A DNA stretch of 64,000 nt from Sparassis latifolia (GCA_018466975.1 CM031561.1:2232001-2296000), one strand, 5' to 3'; shown: positions 11,969-24,599, counted from the first letter of the stretch. Made by a program: numbers and translations. The notes: generated by a model not told the origin, from the sequence alone.

Positions 11969-12150
11969 TGGGGTCACCTGTTGGAGGTTATTCGACAGAG
12001 GCTCCTTATGGGACGCTGAGTGGCGGTGTGCGCTGTTTCCACTCGCCGTTGTTATGCTCACTCCACCACTTTTGACCAGTTTAGTCCGATGTCGGCTTTA
12101 TGTGAGCCAGTGGCGGCTGACCCCGATTTGTCTTGTCTCACTCTACGCCA

Positions 12151-12158
12151 TATAAAAG
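12151..12158 (+). promoter_or_regulatory. TATA box of the BTB gene
   Basis: TATAAAAG lies 39 nt before the ATG at 12198. That spacing leaves a very short 5' leader. It is a perfect TATA consensus in an intergenic gap of only about 230 bp, so assignment to the downstream gene is likely. Confidence 0.55.
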
Positions 12159-12197
12159 CCAGGGGCATTTATCCACTCCTAAGGAAGAACTTTCTCG

Positions 12198-13022
12198 ATG
12201 CCTTTCGAACCTTGCGAACCCTTTGACTTTGCGGACGCCGATTTGGTGTTGCGCTCCTCTTCCGATGAAAATCTGGAATTTCATGTGCATCGATGTATCC
12301 TCTCCGTCTCGTCTGCATTTTTCAGACAGATGTTCACCCTCCCGCAGCCTCTGTCGGCTGATACGGATGCTCCCATTTTGGAAATGTCGGAGAGTCCGAC
12401 CATATTACAGGCGCTCCTGTCGTTTGTGTATCCCGTGCCCGACCCGCCGATTCATTCGCTGGATGAGCTAACGCCCATCCTCACCGCCGCATTCAAATAC
12501 GAGATGACGGGCGTAATCGAGCATCTCCGAAAGATCCTCGTCGTCCAGCATTTCCTGAAGGAAAACCCTACTCGCGTATATGCCATCGCTTCGCGATTTG
12601 ACCTGGAGGAGGAAGCGCGGACCGCATCACGGTACACGCTCGCCGTGAATATTCTCGATTGCCCGCTACACGACGATCTCAAATACATCACTGCATATGC
12701 GTATCACCGCCTCCTCGATCTTCACCGCCGACGGGCGGAGGCTGCCCAGGCGTTGCTGCGGCTACCGGAGGAGGTGAAGTGCATGCGGTGCAATGGGACA
12801 CAGTACCTTGTTTTCAGTCCACCAAAGTGGTGGCTCGACTTCGACGTGCGGGCGAGGGAGGAGCTGCGGGTGCGACCCACGACGGAGGTGGTTTTCTCGT
12901 TGGCGTTTCTTACGCGGTCGGCGCAGGCTGGGTGCGAGCGGTGTGCCGGGAGCATCCTTGATGCTCACCATTTCCTAGAGAAACTGAAGAATAGCATTGA
13001 CGAGTTGCCCTCTACGATTTGA
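12198..13022 (+). CDS. BTB/POZ domain protein
   Basis: Intronless, 274 aa. Residues ~12-115 form a BTB fold: DADLVLRSSSDENLEFHVHR, then the helix CILSVSSAFFRQMF, then a hydrophobic LLSFVYPV segment and a KYEMTGVIEHLRK helix. The C-terminal half resembles the expanded Agaricomycete BTB proteins, with a cysteine pair (KCMRC) near residue 195 and another (CERC) near 246. Such proteins are proposed substrate adaptors for Cullin-3 ligases or dimerising scaffolds. No kelch, MATH or zinc-finger domain is present, so the target cannot be inferred. The start at 12198 is supported by the TATA box just upstream. Confidence 0.85.
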   Translation: MPFEPCEPFDFADADLVLRSSSDENLEFHVHRCILSVSSAFFRQMFTLPQPLSADTDAPILEMSESPTILQALLSFVYPVPDPPIHSLDELTPILTAAFKYEMTGVIEHLRKILVVQHFLKENPTRVYAIASRFDLEEEARTASRYTLAVNILDCPLHDDLKYITAYAYHRLLDLHRRRAEAAQALLRLPEEVKCMRCNGTQYLVFSPPKWWLDFDVRAREELRVRPTTEVVFSLAFLTRSAQAGCERCAGSILDAHHFLEKLKNSIDELPSTI

Positions 13023-13241
13023 CCATGGCAGCTTGCAGGTCTTTCTGTTTGCATTGCACGGACGCTTGGCGATAAAACTTATCGTTGTTTATTACCCGCG
13101 TAGCGTACCTGCGCCTTGTACCTGTTTCTACTCTATCTAATCCATCTCCTTGACTCGTCTATCGCTTCCAAGCGCCCACGATCGAAGGCCCACTCATAAG
13201 GTCTGGTAGCGTCCATGTAGCATTCGCAGTTCCTCTCCACC

Positions 13242-15504
<2,263 letters not shown>

Positions 15505-15966
15505 GCCTCCCGTCTCGCTGTAGTGGCCCTTCGAGAACTATCGGGTTTACGATGTGCTGAAAGAAAAAAGGAACGCTGTTGTAGGAAAGTAGTCGACAGA
15601 ATGCCATTGTTATGCAAAAATGATACAATATATAGCTCTAGATCGTGCGCTGTTTTGAAGGTACCGGATGTACACGATGACTAGATGGGCGCACTGTGTT
15701 CAGGATCGCGATTCGGCCAGCCGGAGAGATCTTGGTGAACATAACGTTGAAGCGAAGTCGAAGGGAAAGGGCGCAAAATGACGTTATAGCAGATCGAGCA
15801 GCGTAATCCAAGATAGAGGATCGAAGCGCACGTTGCCAGTCAAGTGTCCTCTGGCTCAGGGATCACCGCTCGCCGCAGAGGGCTTGGCCCCACGCCCACG
15901 CGGCTACCAGATACAGCCTGGTGCCACGTACGGTTGCGAGCCTGAAGGGGCCTGGCAGACTGGTGG
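15505..15966. other. Convergent intergenic region
   Basis: Lies between the 3' ends of the P5C dehydrogenase gene and the minus-strand small gene. AT-rich near 15600-15650 (CAATATATAGC). It probably holds both 3' UTRs. I see no gene. Confidence 0.5.
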
Positions 15967-16492
15967 TCATGAGTCAAACAACAGTCTGAAGAAGGGCGTC
16001 TGGTTATCATCCACATAGGAAACACTCACAGCACGTTGGGCCGACTGGGGCGATGGTTGCGGCGGCGGAATCGGCTTTGGACGCCTGCTAGGATTCTGGA
16101 CGAAGTTCAAAGTGAGTGGTATGCGTGTTACCGCGACACAAAGGGGACGCTCACCAGAGCGAAATATAGCTCTACCGCTGCGGCACCCTTCAGAGCTGTG
16201 AAATCCATGTTTTCGTTCAGACTCAGCAACTTTCTGAAGACGGTGGCCACAGTGGCCCTCGTCTGCGCGACATCATTGACATCCCATTCCGGATCTTCTT
16301 CTCCAGAGTTCATGGTAGAGCTGCAAAAGTTAGTTAGGAGGGATACTAAAGTCGAGATTATACTTACACAACAGAGAATGCACCGTCAAGGGCGTTCAGG
16401 ATGTGCTGCTCGCGCTCCGGGGTGGGCCGCGGAACGTCAGGAGGGAGAGCTTCACCGTAGAGCTCGTCCGATGTTATCCCCAAGGTGCTCAT
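15967..16492 (-). CDS. Small protein of unknown function (predicted three-exon gene)
   Basis: Not recognised. Three minus-strand exons (16492-16368, 16320-16155, 16095-15967) join in frame with GTAAGT/GCAG and GTGAGC/CCAG splice sites to give 139 aa. The first two exons encode an acidic, mostly helical segment (start MSTLGITSDELYGEALPPDV; middle DPEWDVNDVAQTRATVATVF). The third is proline-rich (KPIPPPQPSPQ). An extra intron in the last exon would end the protein a few residues earlier. The consistent phases and protein-like composition support a real gene. It lies downstream of the SDR gene on the same strand. A subunit of a small complex is possible but is a guess. Confidence 0.5.
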
Positions 16493-16896
16493 CAAATGCC
16501 AACACAGTGTATGGCCCAGGAAAAATACTTGGAACGTTGGTGATGGTGCTCGAAGAGGTGGAAGAGAATAGGCGAGTGAAGGAGGCGAAATAAATACTTA
16601 CTCACAATAGGCGCCCATAAAGTAAGAATACACACACGTGATGAACGCGTCGTCCGCCACATACGCGCTTTCCGCGACTGAGCCTCTCCTTCCGTAGCGG
16701 TTATTCTCTGACAGAATCGACCCTTCGAGTGGCTATTTGTGAAGAAGCTCTCTGGCTTCAAAATCTCTCCGCGATACCTCGACGTGCGTACCCTCCATAG
16801 CGATCAACCGCAGACTCTGTGTGCAAGGTACTCCGAGAAATCCCCGATGCCAATATGAAAGTAGGACCTAACAAAAGCTGAAAGCACAAGACGGGA
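16493..16896. other. Intergenic region, promoter of the small minus-strand gene
   Basis: Roughly 400 bp between two minus-strand genes. Short open frames here do not connect to either neighbour through consensus splice sites. I see no further feature. Confidence 0.45.
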
Positions 16897-18208
16897 CTAA
16901 GTCGACTGTCCCGCCGGAGACGATAGGTACTCAGAGACAATCTGCTTCACCCTAGGATCGACTCCTTCGAGTATTTCCAAAGTCTCAGTCTAAAATAAGG
17001 TCAATTCAGCACAGGTCCGTCACAGAACTCAGAGAAACACACCCAGACTCTTCCTGCAAGAGCCTTGCCCTCCGCCGTCCGCAAATAGTCGCTTTCTTCC
17101 ACAACCTTACACGTACTGACGAAGTGCCCGTGGAACGCGCGCTCGTCCGGGTCGATCACGGAATGTACCAGTGTGCGGCTGCCGACCTCGGTCGTGCGCG
17201 CGAAGATGGCCTTGAAGCTCCTAATCACATATTTCTTCAGGGGTCGCTCATCGGCTTCGCGTGTGAGCTTCGAGTGGCAGAAGCCTGGGTTAACGGCGAG
17301 AACGGCGACCGGGGTCGGTCGTGGCAGACGCGCCGCCAAGGATTGCACGAACATCACGCCGAGGACTGAAGATCGTTGGTCAAAACCTGTCATAGGTGAG
17401 AGGGTGTGACTGCGTACGTTTGGAAGTGTAATACAGCTTGTCCATGTTCCTGTAGTGAGCAGTCAGTCCTAGCGTCAGAAGGTCTTCTAGTAGGCTTACT
17501 TCTGCGTGCAATACTTTGGGTCACTCAGTTCTTTGACGATATTCGGTGACTTCTTCACGTCATCCAGAGTGGCGAGGTAGTGGGCGTCACTGGAGACGAT
17601 GAGAAGGCGTGATGCTGCATCGGCCGTAGCCGACTTGATCAGAGTAGGGAGTAGCAGAATGCTCAAGAGCGCATTGGACAGATAGTTGACCTGCAGACTT
17701 CAGGCACTTTGCATAAGCACGAGAGCGCGTTTCTCAAGTTGAACAATAAACGTACGTTTTCTCCCATCCGTCTGAAGTAGGAGCATAGATACTAGTCGCT
17801 ACCCCAGCATTAATGAGCAGACTGTCGAGCTTCGCGTTACCACCGTCCGCAATTTCATCAGCAAATGCCCGAACAGAGTCGAACGATGAGAAGTCGACGA
17901 GCGACAGAGACAGCTCGCCGCTGTTAGCGCCATCTCCTATCACTGTCCGGGAAGTTACAGAGACGCCGCAGACTATACGAGTTGTTCGACTCACACTTCT
18001 TTGCCTCCTCCCCCTTTGTCGCATCTCTGCTGGTCACGACGAGTCTATCTGGTTCGAGCTGCGCAAGACGTTTGGCAGCCTCGAAGCCCAGCCCGACATT
18101 CGCGCCTACGACTACGATCGTCTTACCCTTCAGGCTGCCTGTCGGAACAGGGATATTGGTAAACTGCTCGCGCAGGAAACGTATAGCGTTTTTGATGACA
18201 CCGGACAT
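16897..18208 (-). CDS. Short-chain dehydrogenase/reductase (retinol dehydrogenase/WWOX-like)
   Basis: NAD(P)-dependent oxidoreductase of the classical SDR family, closest in pattern to fungal WWOX/retinol-dehydrogenase-like enzymes; the substrate is unknown. Six exons (18208-17995, 17942-17756, 17697-17500, 17449-17418, 17365-17043, 16989-16897) sum to 1047 nt, 348 aa. The Rossmann motif VVGANVGLGFEAAK is at ~33-46, with VTSRD after strand 2. INAGV stands for NNAG. TLQVNYLSNALLS is the helix-4 motif. The catalytic YYTSK gives Tyr206-x3-Lys210. AVLAVNPGFCHSKLT is the PG motif. The exon at 17449-17418 is only 32 nt, yet it carries the catalytic Tyr and Lys. All catalytic residues are intact. 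Confidence 0.9.
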
Positions 18209-18769
18209 GGCGAACGGCAGGAATGCTGGGGGCTCGGTGGTCTCTGAGATTTATGATGGTAGGTCTATACCGTGAGGTAAGTGGAAGTGGGGTCGTGTGA
18301 CGGCGATCGCGAGCTGCGCCGCTCCTACGCCGCTCCAAACCACCGTGCACCATAGCCCGAACTTGTCGACGGTCGCGTACCCACGAGGTAGTGTCCAACC
18401 CCTTCGACCCTCAGATGTTTTCTTTCTTTCTGCCACAATATTCTCGAGCTCTCTCACAGTAATATTTTGACTATTTCACCGTGTGATACCTGATGTACCG
18501 TAGGAGAACTCATGATTCGTTTTCAAGTTCACAGTATGGCAGATTAAAACTTGGGCAGAATGATCGCGCAGTGTTCATGATCATATGCATCTGCCAGCCA
18601 CCAAACCCCGGGCAACCACCTACAGCGTCGCCTTTCCAGACTCTCCCAGCCCGACAGCAGCAAGAGGGCCTCCAGGTATTGATGGGTTGAAGCTTCCCCG
18701 CAACCTCGGTCATTTCAGCATGTATGCTGTATTTGTTAAATGAAATACTCACCAACAATGTAGTAAGCA
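18209..18769. other. Upstream region of the SDR gene, no gene seen
   Basis: Short frames on the minus strand here (18457-18251 and 18782-18510) do not match any family I recognise and lack a consistent splice pattern. The right end may hold the remains of the 3' part of the relic DUF7918 copy that starts at 19060. Confidence 0.4.
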
Positions 18770-19060
18770 TGAATTGATCCAAAGCGGTTCACACAAGTGA
18801 ACATGCTTCATGTTTACCTTCACGTCTTCATACCTGAGGCGCTCAGTCCAATGACTATACTGCATGTAAAGCAACCTGCGAGACACGGTCAGTCCACATT
18901 TTCTTGCACGGCTTGAGAACAGGCCCAAGATTTGACAACATCCTGGTGTGCGCTGGTGTGCGCTTCCTTCGTTTCGCGAGGAAGATGTAGAATTCCATGG
19001 TGCTCAGATTGCGCGCCGCACGGGATCTCGAGGGTTTCCGGTACGCAGCACAGCTGTAGC
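18770..19060 (-). pseudogene. Relic of a DUF7918-type gene (exons 3-4 only)
   Basis: The minus-strand translation of about 19030-18866 aligns with exon 3 of the intact DUF7918-type gene at 22208-23479: ARNLSTMEFYIFLAKRRK matches LRNLGTIEVRFSRVKKGK, and LKPCKKMWTDRVS matches HERCKKAGTHRVS. After a CCTCAG acceptor, 18833-18770 matches exon 4, with YEDVK and PLWINS against YGDGVK and PIWIDS. Exons 1-2 are missing on the upstream side and no coiled-coil exon is recognisable downstream. It is a truncated, diverged copy, probably not translated into a functional protein. Confidence 0.65.
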
Positions 19061-19261
19061 TTCGTTGATATCTAAATCCAAGCATTTATATTAAGATTTT
19101 ACAAAACGGATTGAACGACACACCTGCGCTCATATCGCAATGCTAGCATTTCGGAGGTCATCGATGTCAGCATGTCACCACATCAGCAAAACAAAGTTAC
19201 CTACATGGAGTCAAGAAAGGTTTAGTGGACTCACAACGCAGATCCGTACGAACATTCATAT

Positions 19262-20977
19262 TCAAAACAAAGGAAACGGTGATATGGGCCGGAACTCCTT
19301 GAATGCCCGCTTCGCCCAATCTTGCATCTCCCTCTTCGTGATCTGGAACACATTGTTGACGGTCCTTTCCACGACGTCACGAGTAAGCGTTCGCGCCTCA
19401 GGCAGCGCGACGGGCACCATCCAATCGTGCGCGGCCTTCCTGTAAGCGTCGTATGTTTGCGGGACCTTCCATCCCGGAAAGTCGTCACCAAGCCTCGCTC
19501 GGAGCTGCGCGAGGTACAGTTCGCAGGCCCAACAGACGTCCTTACTGACGCCGATAGTGTTCTTGACCACGGCTATGCGCTGCTGATCTAGGTAGTGGAC
19601 CATCTGCAGCTCGCAGTGCAGCTTCGGAACAACAGGGCTGTTGCTCTCACCATACTGCCAGGCGTCGTGGATGCGCAGGCAGGAGAACGCCCTCCGTTTG
19701 CGTTCTCGTGAAAGCCGCACACCGGAGCGGTGCAACACACCGCTGAACCAGTCTTCCGGCGAGGATGGCCATGTATAGGGGTTCGCGGGCACTCGGGGTA
19801 TTACTTCTCCAACCCATACGATCTGTGCGCAATTCTCCAAGTCTTCTGGTTTCGGTGGCACTCCGGGTTGCAAGATTAAGTCGAAATACCTCGTTCCACG
19901 AAAAATGAAATCCGTCGCACCACCAAAGTAGCGTTCAAGACGCGCGATACGGCGGCGTAGGCAGAGAAGTAGATTTTTGCCCGGAGGACAGTTGGAGAGC
20001 TGCTTCATCCATACCGGACTCTGGTCGAGGTCCCTCAGAAAGTCCGACGAGTGCAGCACTTCACATCTGAAAATTACCTCTCGCAGGTAATTTATGCGTT
20101 CCTCGTCCGTGTCAAAGTTCTCGGTACGGATGCGCTGCGCACGGTCGAACAGGCATCGGAAAACATGCTTCAGCGCCTTGTGAGTGTCCCCGCCAAAAGA
20201 TTTATCTGCGACTTTCTGGATTGGTGTGGAGGACTCCCCTCCATACGTCATTGTGGTCCAACGATCCACCCAGTCATCAACCAAGCCATCGATCCGCTGC
20301 AGGGTCTCGTCCGGTTCTCCTACCCCGTTCCACGAGTTTACATCCAGGATGAGATCAATCTTGCGAACGAGCCGCTCCCAGGCCGTTTGTGCGTACATGC
20401 GCACAAACTGCATGATGATGCCGTAGAAGACATCGGGGTCGTCAAGCCTGTCCTTCCGAGAGACGGCCTCAACGACTTCCGCTATGAACCGTTTGCCCAT
20501 GAGATGGTCTTCTGCAGTAGGTGCTCGATCACTCGCAATGTGTATGGTGAGCATGCCAGGGCGAACAGAAAGTGCGGCGGCGAAACGAGCTCCGTCATTA
20601 GTGCGCACGAAGCACTGGGCGATCCAGTCCAGCACATTCTGCAACGAAGACCTTCGGGGGACCTCACGATCCTCCCCTGGATAGCGGGACTGGCAACGGA
20701 GGACTTGTATGGTGCGCAGATCGATAATGAACTCGGACTGCTTGTCGGTATCGTCCTCGACAAATGGGAAGTCTTCCGCGTTCACAACGGTGTCGGGAAT
20801 ATTTCTTCTGCGAGTGTTTACGGAGTCATTTGAGTCCTGCCAGATGTAATGAGACTGTCCAGTGTGATTAAACATAGCGCCTACCGTGAGTATGACACTC
20901 GGTGGATCTTTTTGAGAGTTGGAGAGTCTTTTCAGAGAGAAAAGCTTGGTAATGAAGCAACGGAGAGAGTGAAACAT
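19262..20977 (-). CDS. OTT_1508-like nucleic acid/nucleotide deaminase-fold protein
   Basis: Intronless, 571 aa, unlike its intron-rich neighbours. Residues ~450-490 carry the zinc-site pattern of the OTT_1508-like branch of the deaminase superfamily: LHCELQMVHYL (His454, Glu456), then IGVSKDVCWACELYL with Cys482 and Cys485. His plus two Cys would bind zinc and Glu would be the proton shuttle. The N-terminal ~440 residues are charged and helical with no recognised domain. In fungi the family is lineage-expanded and of unknown substrate; roles in nucleic-acid modification or conflict systems are proposed from comparative genomics, not shown. It sits between a relic DUF7918 copy and a TIR-bounded element. 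The ATG at 20977 is the first in frame. The family assignment rests on motif recall. Confidence 0.75.
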   Translation of the reverse strand: MFHSLRCFITKLFSLKRLSNSQKDPPSVILTVGAMFNHTGQSHYIWQDSNDSVNTRRRNIPDTVVNAEDFPFVEDDTDKQSEFIIDLRTIQVLRCQSRYPGEDREVPRRSSLQNVLDWIAQCFVRTNDGARFAAALSVRPGMLTIHIASDRAPTAEDHLMGKRFIAEVVEAVSRKDRLDDPDVFYGIIMQFVRMYAQTAWERLVRKIDLILDVNSWNGVGEPDETLQRIDGLVDDWVDRWTTMTYGGESSTPIQKVADKSFGGDTHKALKHVFRCLFDRAQRIRTENFDTDEERINYLREVIFRCEVLHSSDFLRDLDQSPVWMKQLSNCPPGKNLLLCLRRRIARLERYFGGATDFIFRGTRYFDLILQPGVPPKPEDLENCAQIVWVGEVIPRVPANPYTWPSSPEDWFSGVLHRSGVRLSRERKRRAFSCLRIHDAWQYGESNSPVVPKLHCELQMVHYLDQQRIAVVKNTIGVSKDVCWACELYLAQLRARLGDDFPGWKVPQTYDAYRKAAHDWMVPVALPEARTLTRDVVERTVNNVFQITKREMQDWAKRAFKEFRPISPFPLF

Positions 20978-21071
20978 TTTCTTTCAGTCATTTACTTCTC
21001 ATTACGTATGGCGTTGAGGACCGTTGCAAAGGGAGAAAACGTCAAGTGCAACTGAGAAGAAAGGCTGATCA

Positions 21072-21889
21072 CCGCCAAATTGACAGTCCACTGGCGCCTA
21101 ATCCCGGAAGCGTCACGCGCGAGCCGAACCTGCCGAACGGCGCCGAGAAGGACCCCGTGAACCGGAGGCCGCGACACGAAGGGCGGGGCGCGAGGGGCGC
21201 GCGAGAGGGAGCGGCGCGGGAGGAGCAGGCGGAAACCGCGGCGGGAGGGTGCGTGGTGCGCACGTCGAATATATCCGCCCTTTTTCCGGGCGAGGGAGGG
21301 CCAGCAGGGAGGGGCACGTTCAGTAGGGAGGGTCGGGGAGAACAAGACAGGCGCAACCTGTTTGCATCGCCCTCCGGGAGGCCCCACAAGCGCTCCCGCT
21401 GGACTGTAAACGCGCCCGTCAGGACTGTAAATCTGGCGACCCGAAGCAAGCTGGAGTGGGGGCTGAATCTCGCGGGGAACCGCACCGCGGCCCCTCACGA
21501 ACGCGCAGCTGACCGACAGATTTACAGTCCACAAATTTACGTCCCCTCGGCGAGCTCCGAGTCCCCATCAAGCCCCGGCGCTACCTCCTGCCAGCGGTGC
21601 CACGCATATGTTTATTTCCTGATCCCATTAATTTATTCGGTACCTAGTTTACTGCATATATATTTCTCTACACTCACACCGCCCTGCTGGGGCCTTATCT
21701 ACTGCATCGCGGCTCACCAACCTTCGCGTGCGGCATGCACATGTCCTCTCTCGCATGTTTTCTTCCATTCAGCGAGGCTGGCCGGGGACTCGCGCTCGCG
21801 CGACGCGCGTGGACGGACTAGGCAGGAGGGACTGTAAACGGACTGTAATTCCGGGCGTGACCGGCGTGACAGGACTGTCAATCTGGAGG
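21072..21889. mobile_element. Putative non-autonomous TIR element (MITE-like), GC-rich
   Basis: An 18 bp end at 21072-21089 (CCGCCAAATTGACAGTCC) is repeated in inverted orientation at 21872-21889 with two mismatches, including a perfect 11 bp core ATTGACAGTCC. Inside, the related motif GGACTGTAAA recurs on the plus strand near 21401, 21422 and 21829, with a variant GGACTGTAATT at 21840, and on the minus strand near 21521. The pair at 21422 and 21530 may form a nested smaller inverted repeat. No transposase is encoded. No clear target-site duplication is visible at the predicted ends, so the exact boundaries and class are unknown. A regulatory array is an alternative. Confidence 0.5.
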
Positions 21890-22207
21890 AGGAAGAACTT
21901 GGCGGATACGACTAAGAAAAAACAGTCACTTGGAGCGCACCGACGCTTGATCGAGTGACGGCAAACCGTGACATTCGCATTGGGAAGTGACATTGAATAA
22001 TCTCGTTTGAACATTTCACCAGTCGATGGGAAGGGGAGAACGCACGGGGACCACAACTACGCTCTAGAATAATCGCAATCTCCAAATATACTGTAGAGAA
22101 TCGCGTAAAGTAAGATAATACCTAACCGCATAACGTAATACAACAGCTGGACAAAAACTGTATGCGGAGCGGGTGTACAACTTGGTAGGGAGCCAACGTC
22201 GTTTGCA

Positions 22208-23479
22208 TCAGCTCTCCGTTAAGTCTATAATATTGGGCTCTCCCGGGAGTATGTCGAGTTCTTCGAGCTTTTCTTTCTTGACTCGGGCGTCTACGATTGC
22301 TCGTTTCTTCCTGCGTATCTTGCGCTCGAACTCCTTCGTGAGCGAGCGAATCTGATTCTTTAACGACACGATAGTTGTTAGTGTGCTCGTGAGACAGAGT
22401 ACTTCCAGACTTACCGCCATAGCCGCCAGATTGGGGTCGTCACCAATTTCGTTAATCCCAACCATATCCAGACTCGCAGTATCAACGTCTATGACAGGCT
22501 TAACCTCTGGGGTAGCGTTGCGGCGTCGTTTCTTCAGAGGTGGGCCATCAAGTAAGACGATGTCTGAGTCCGATTCGTATGTCTCAGCGGTGGCTGTCGT
22601 GGTATTCGAACCGGAAGGCTCGTCATTAACCTCAACCCCCTCAGTAGTGATGATGCCCTGTGCCCGTAATAATTCTGCGACGGAAAATAATTTAAATGCT
22701 GGTGATCCGCAATCAGAACAAAATATCATTACCTCTAGGCCTGTAGCGGAATCTAAAGGTAACATAGGGTTGGTCCCGTGAATCAATCCAGATTGGATCA
22801 TTAAAGCGAACTTTCTCTGTTTTCACACCGTCTCCATACCTGAGGTGCATTCAGGTCATTGGGTAAACGGCATATAGAGTCACCTACGAAACACGATGAG
22901 TGCCCGCTTTCTTGCACCGCTCGTGGACGGGTTGAAGGTTTGACAACTTCGCGACCTTCGCTGGTCTGGACTTCCCCTTCTTCACACGGGAGAATCGAAC
23001 TTCGATGGTGCCCAAATTGCGCAGCGCTGGATCTCGAGGGTTCGCCACCATTTCGTCGTCTGTTAAGGTTATTCGGATGTCGAGTAACACTGGATGGCAG
23101 AACAACAGACGTCTACCTGTGACAGTAAGTGGGATGAATTGAAACGGCTTGACCGTCGTCTCATCGACGTAGGAACCCTTCAAGATTTCTTGGCTATGGG
23201 GATAAAGGAATACCCCATCCGCGTGTTCACCGTCAATGTAACATTCAGATACAACTAGAGCATCGAAGTTGCTCTTCACAACAATGGAGAACGTCTGTGA
23301 GAGACAATCATGCTGCATAAGTACGCACAAAAGATACGATAGGAAGGCACATATACCTTGCCAGCCTCACTTGGAACGTAACAGCTAATTGTCCTTTCAT
23401 CGTCGACGTTGACGGAAAACTCCTCCAAGTCCTGGCCTTCGCAGGCGAGACGAACGCTGAACCCTCGGTGTTCAAGCAT
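22208..23479 (-). CDS. DUF7918-type protein with C-terminal coiled coil
   Basis: Member of a basidiomycete-specific family of unknown function. Six exons (23479-23357, 23294-23117, 23059-22888, 22839-22733, 22674-22415, 22357-22208) sum to 990 nt, 329 aa. The N-terminal ~190 residues form the conserved, mainly beta domain: ISCYVPSEAGKTFSI, VSECYIDGEHADGV, RNLGTIEVRF, HERCKKAGTHRVS and PYVTFRFRYRPR. A linker contains a basic nuclear-localisation-like cluster (KKRRRN). Then comes a Lys/Arg-rich coiled coil (NQIRSLTKEFERK) and the terminal PNIIDLTES, which resembles a SUMO-interaction motif. Intron phases are 0, 1, 2, 1, 0, the same as in the intact copy at 52762. Nuclear location is inferred. 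Confidence 0.8.
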
Positions 23480-23796
23480 CGAATTATTGTAGGTATTGTA
23501 ATTGCGATCACGTATGCAAAACGGGCTCGGGTGCCAAGTGGTGCTACAGTGCTTGAGGGTTGTCAATGATCAAACCAGGATGTCACGGTATTCGGAATGG
23601 TCACGACCTCACGCTTGATGTCACGTCGCGTCAACGGTTGGCGGCGGGCCCGGTTGGACTGACAAGAATTTGATGCAATAGTACTAGTGCTCGAGTTCGC
23701 CGAAACGTCAAGTATTAATTGCTAAGTACCTTGAACCTCGTGAAACATATAGGACATTAGACAATAGCGTTTGCAAGGGAGGGATATGATACATGT
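23480..23796. other. Intergenic region
   Basis: About 320 bp between the DUF7918-type start codon and the stop codon of the isochorismatase-family gene, both on the minus strand. It should contain the DUF7918-type promoter. I recognise no element. Confidence 0.45.
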
Positions 23797-24499
23797 TCAA
23801 GAATTCTTCGAGGCAAGGAGCGCAATGGCTGAAATCACGTCCGCCGAAGTGGCAACAGCCCCGAAGATGCCCCCCTCCGTCTTGACCATTTCCACCGCAG
23901 CACGATGCAGCTCCTGCACACTGGCGGCGGCGGCATCCTCCACAAGCAAGCAATCATACCCCCGGTCATTCGCCTCGCGCATCGTCGAAGACACGCACAC
24001 GTCCGTCGTCACCCCACACACGACCAGGTTCTTCACGCAGCGCACCTTCAACAGCAGCTCGAAGTCTGTGTACGCGAACGCGGACTTGCCTGGTTTATCG
24101 ACGACGGGCTCGCCCGGACGGGGATAGAGCTCGTCGACAATGTCGTGCCCGCGCTCGCCGCGGATGAGCAGCCGCCCTAGAGGTCCGACGTCTCCTATGC
24201 CCAACCCACTTGGATTATTACGCGACCTGCCAAGCTCGCGCAACGATAACGTGGAAAGGTCGGCGCGGTGTCCTTCGCGAGTATGAAAAATCGGAAAGCC
24301 GTGCACGCGGAACGTCTCGAGAAGAGAGGCGATCGTAGGGATGATGGCACGTGTGCTGGCGATTGAGTAGCCTTGGTGCGCGAGATACCCCGCCTCTGAA
24401 CAGACTGGATGATCCGCGAGTGTTGAGACGTGAGATCTCTAGCCAGTTCGAGGATGGAGAAGGACTTGCAGTCGTTCTGCATGTCGATTACAACGAGAG
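23797..24499 (-). CDS. Isochorismatase-family cysteine hydrolase (RutB/biuret-hydrolase-like), 5' end in gap
   Basis: Alpha/beta hydrolase of the isochorismatase superfamily that cleaves C-N bonds, for example in ureido or amide substrates. Two exons are visible: the first runs out of the N gap down to 24470, the second is 24404-23797. The catalytic triad is present: Asp in VVIDMQND, Lys in VVDKPGKSAF and Cys in CGVTTDVCVSSTMREANDRG. HTREGHRADLS and GRLLIRGERGHDIV match the ureidoacrylate/biuret-hydrolase-like subgroup. The 65 nt intron 24469-24405 uses a GC donor (GCAAGT). Splicing it restores the conserved DMQNDF. The start codon lies inside the 100-N gap, so the N terminus is unknown. The substrate is not determined. 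Confidence 0.85.
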
Positions 24500-24599
24500 N
24501 NNNNNNNNNNNNNNNNNNNNNNNNNNNNNNNNNNNNNNNNNNNNNNNNNNNNNNNNNNNNNNNNNNNNNNNNNNNNNNNNNNNNNNNNNNNNNNNNNNN
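24500..24599. other. Assembly gap (100 N)
   Basis: Exactly 100 N, the usual placeholder for a gap of unknown size. It removes the 5' end of the isochorismatase-family gene and the 3' end of the helicase gene. Confidence 0.98.

Noticed and set aside
20051..20833. 260-codon plus-strand frame
   Set aside because: Antisense shadow of the deaminase-fold gene, which has recognisable zinc-site motifs on the minus strand.
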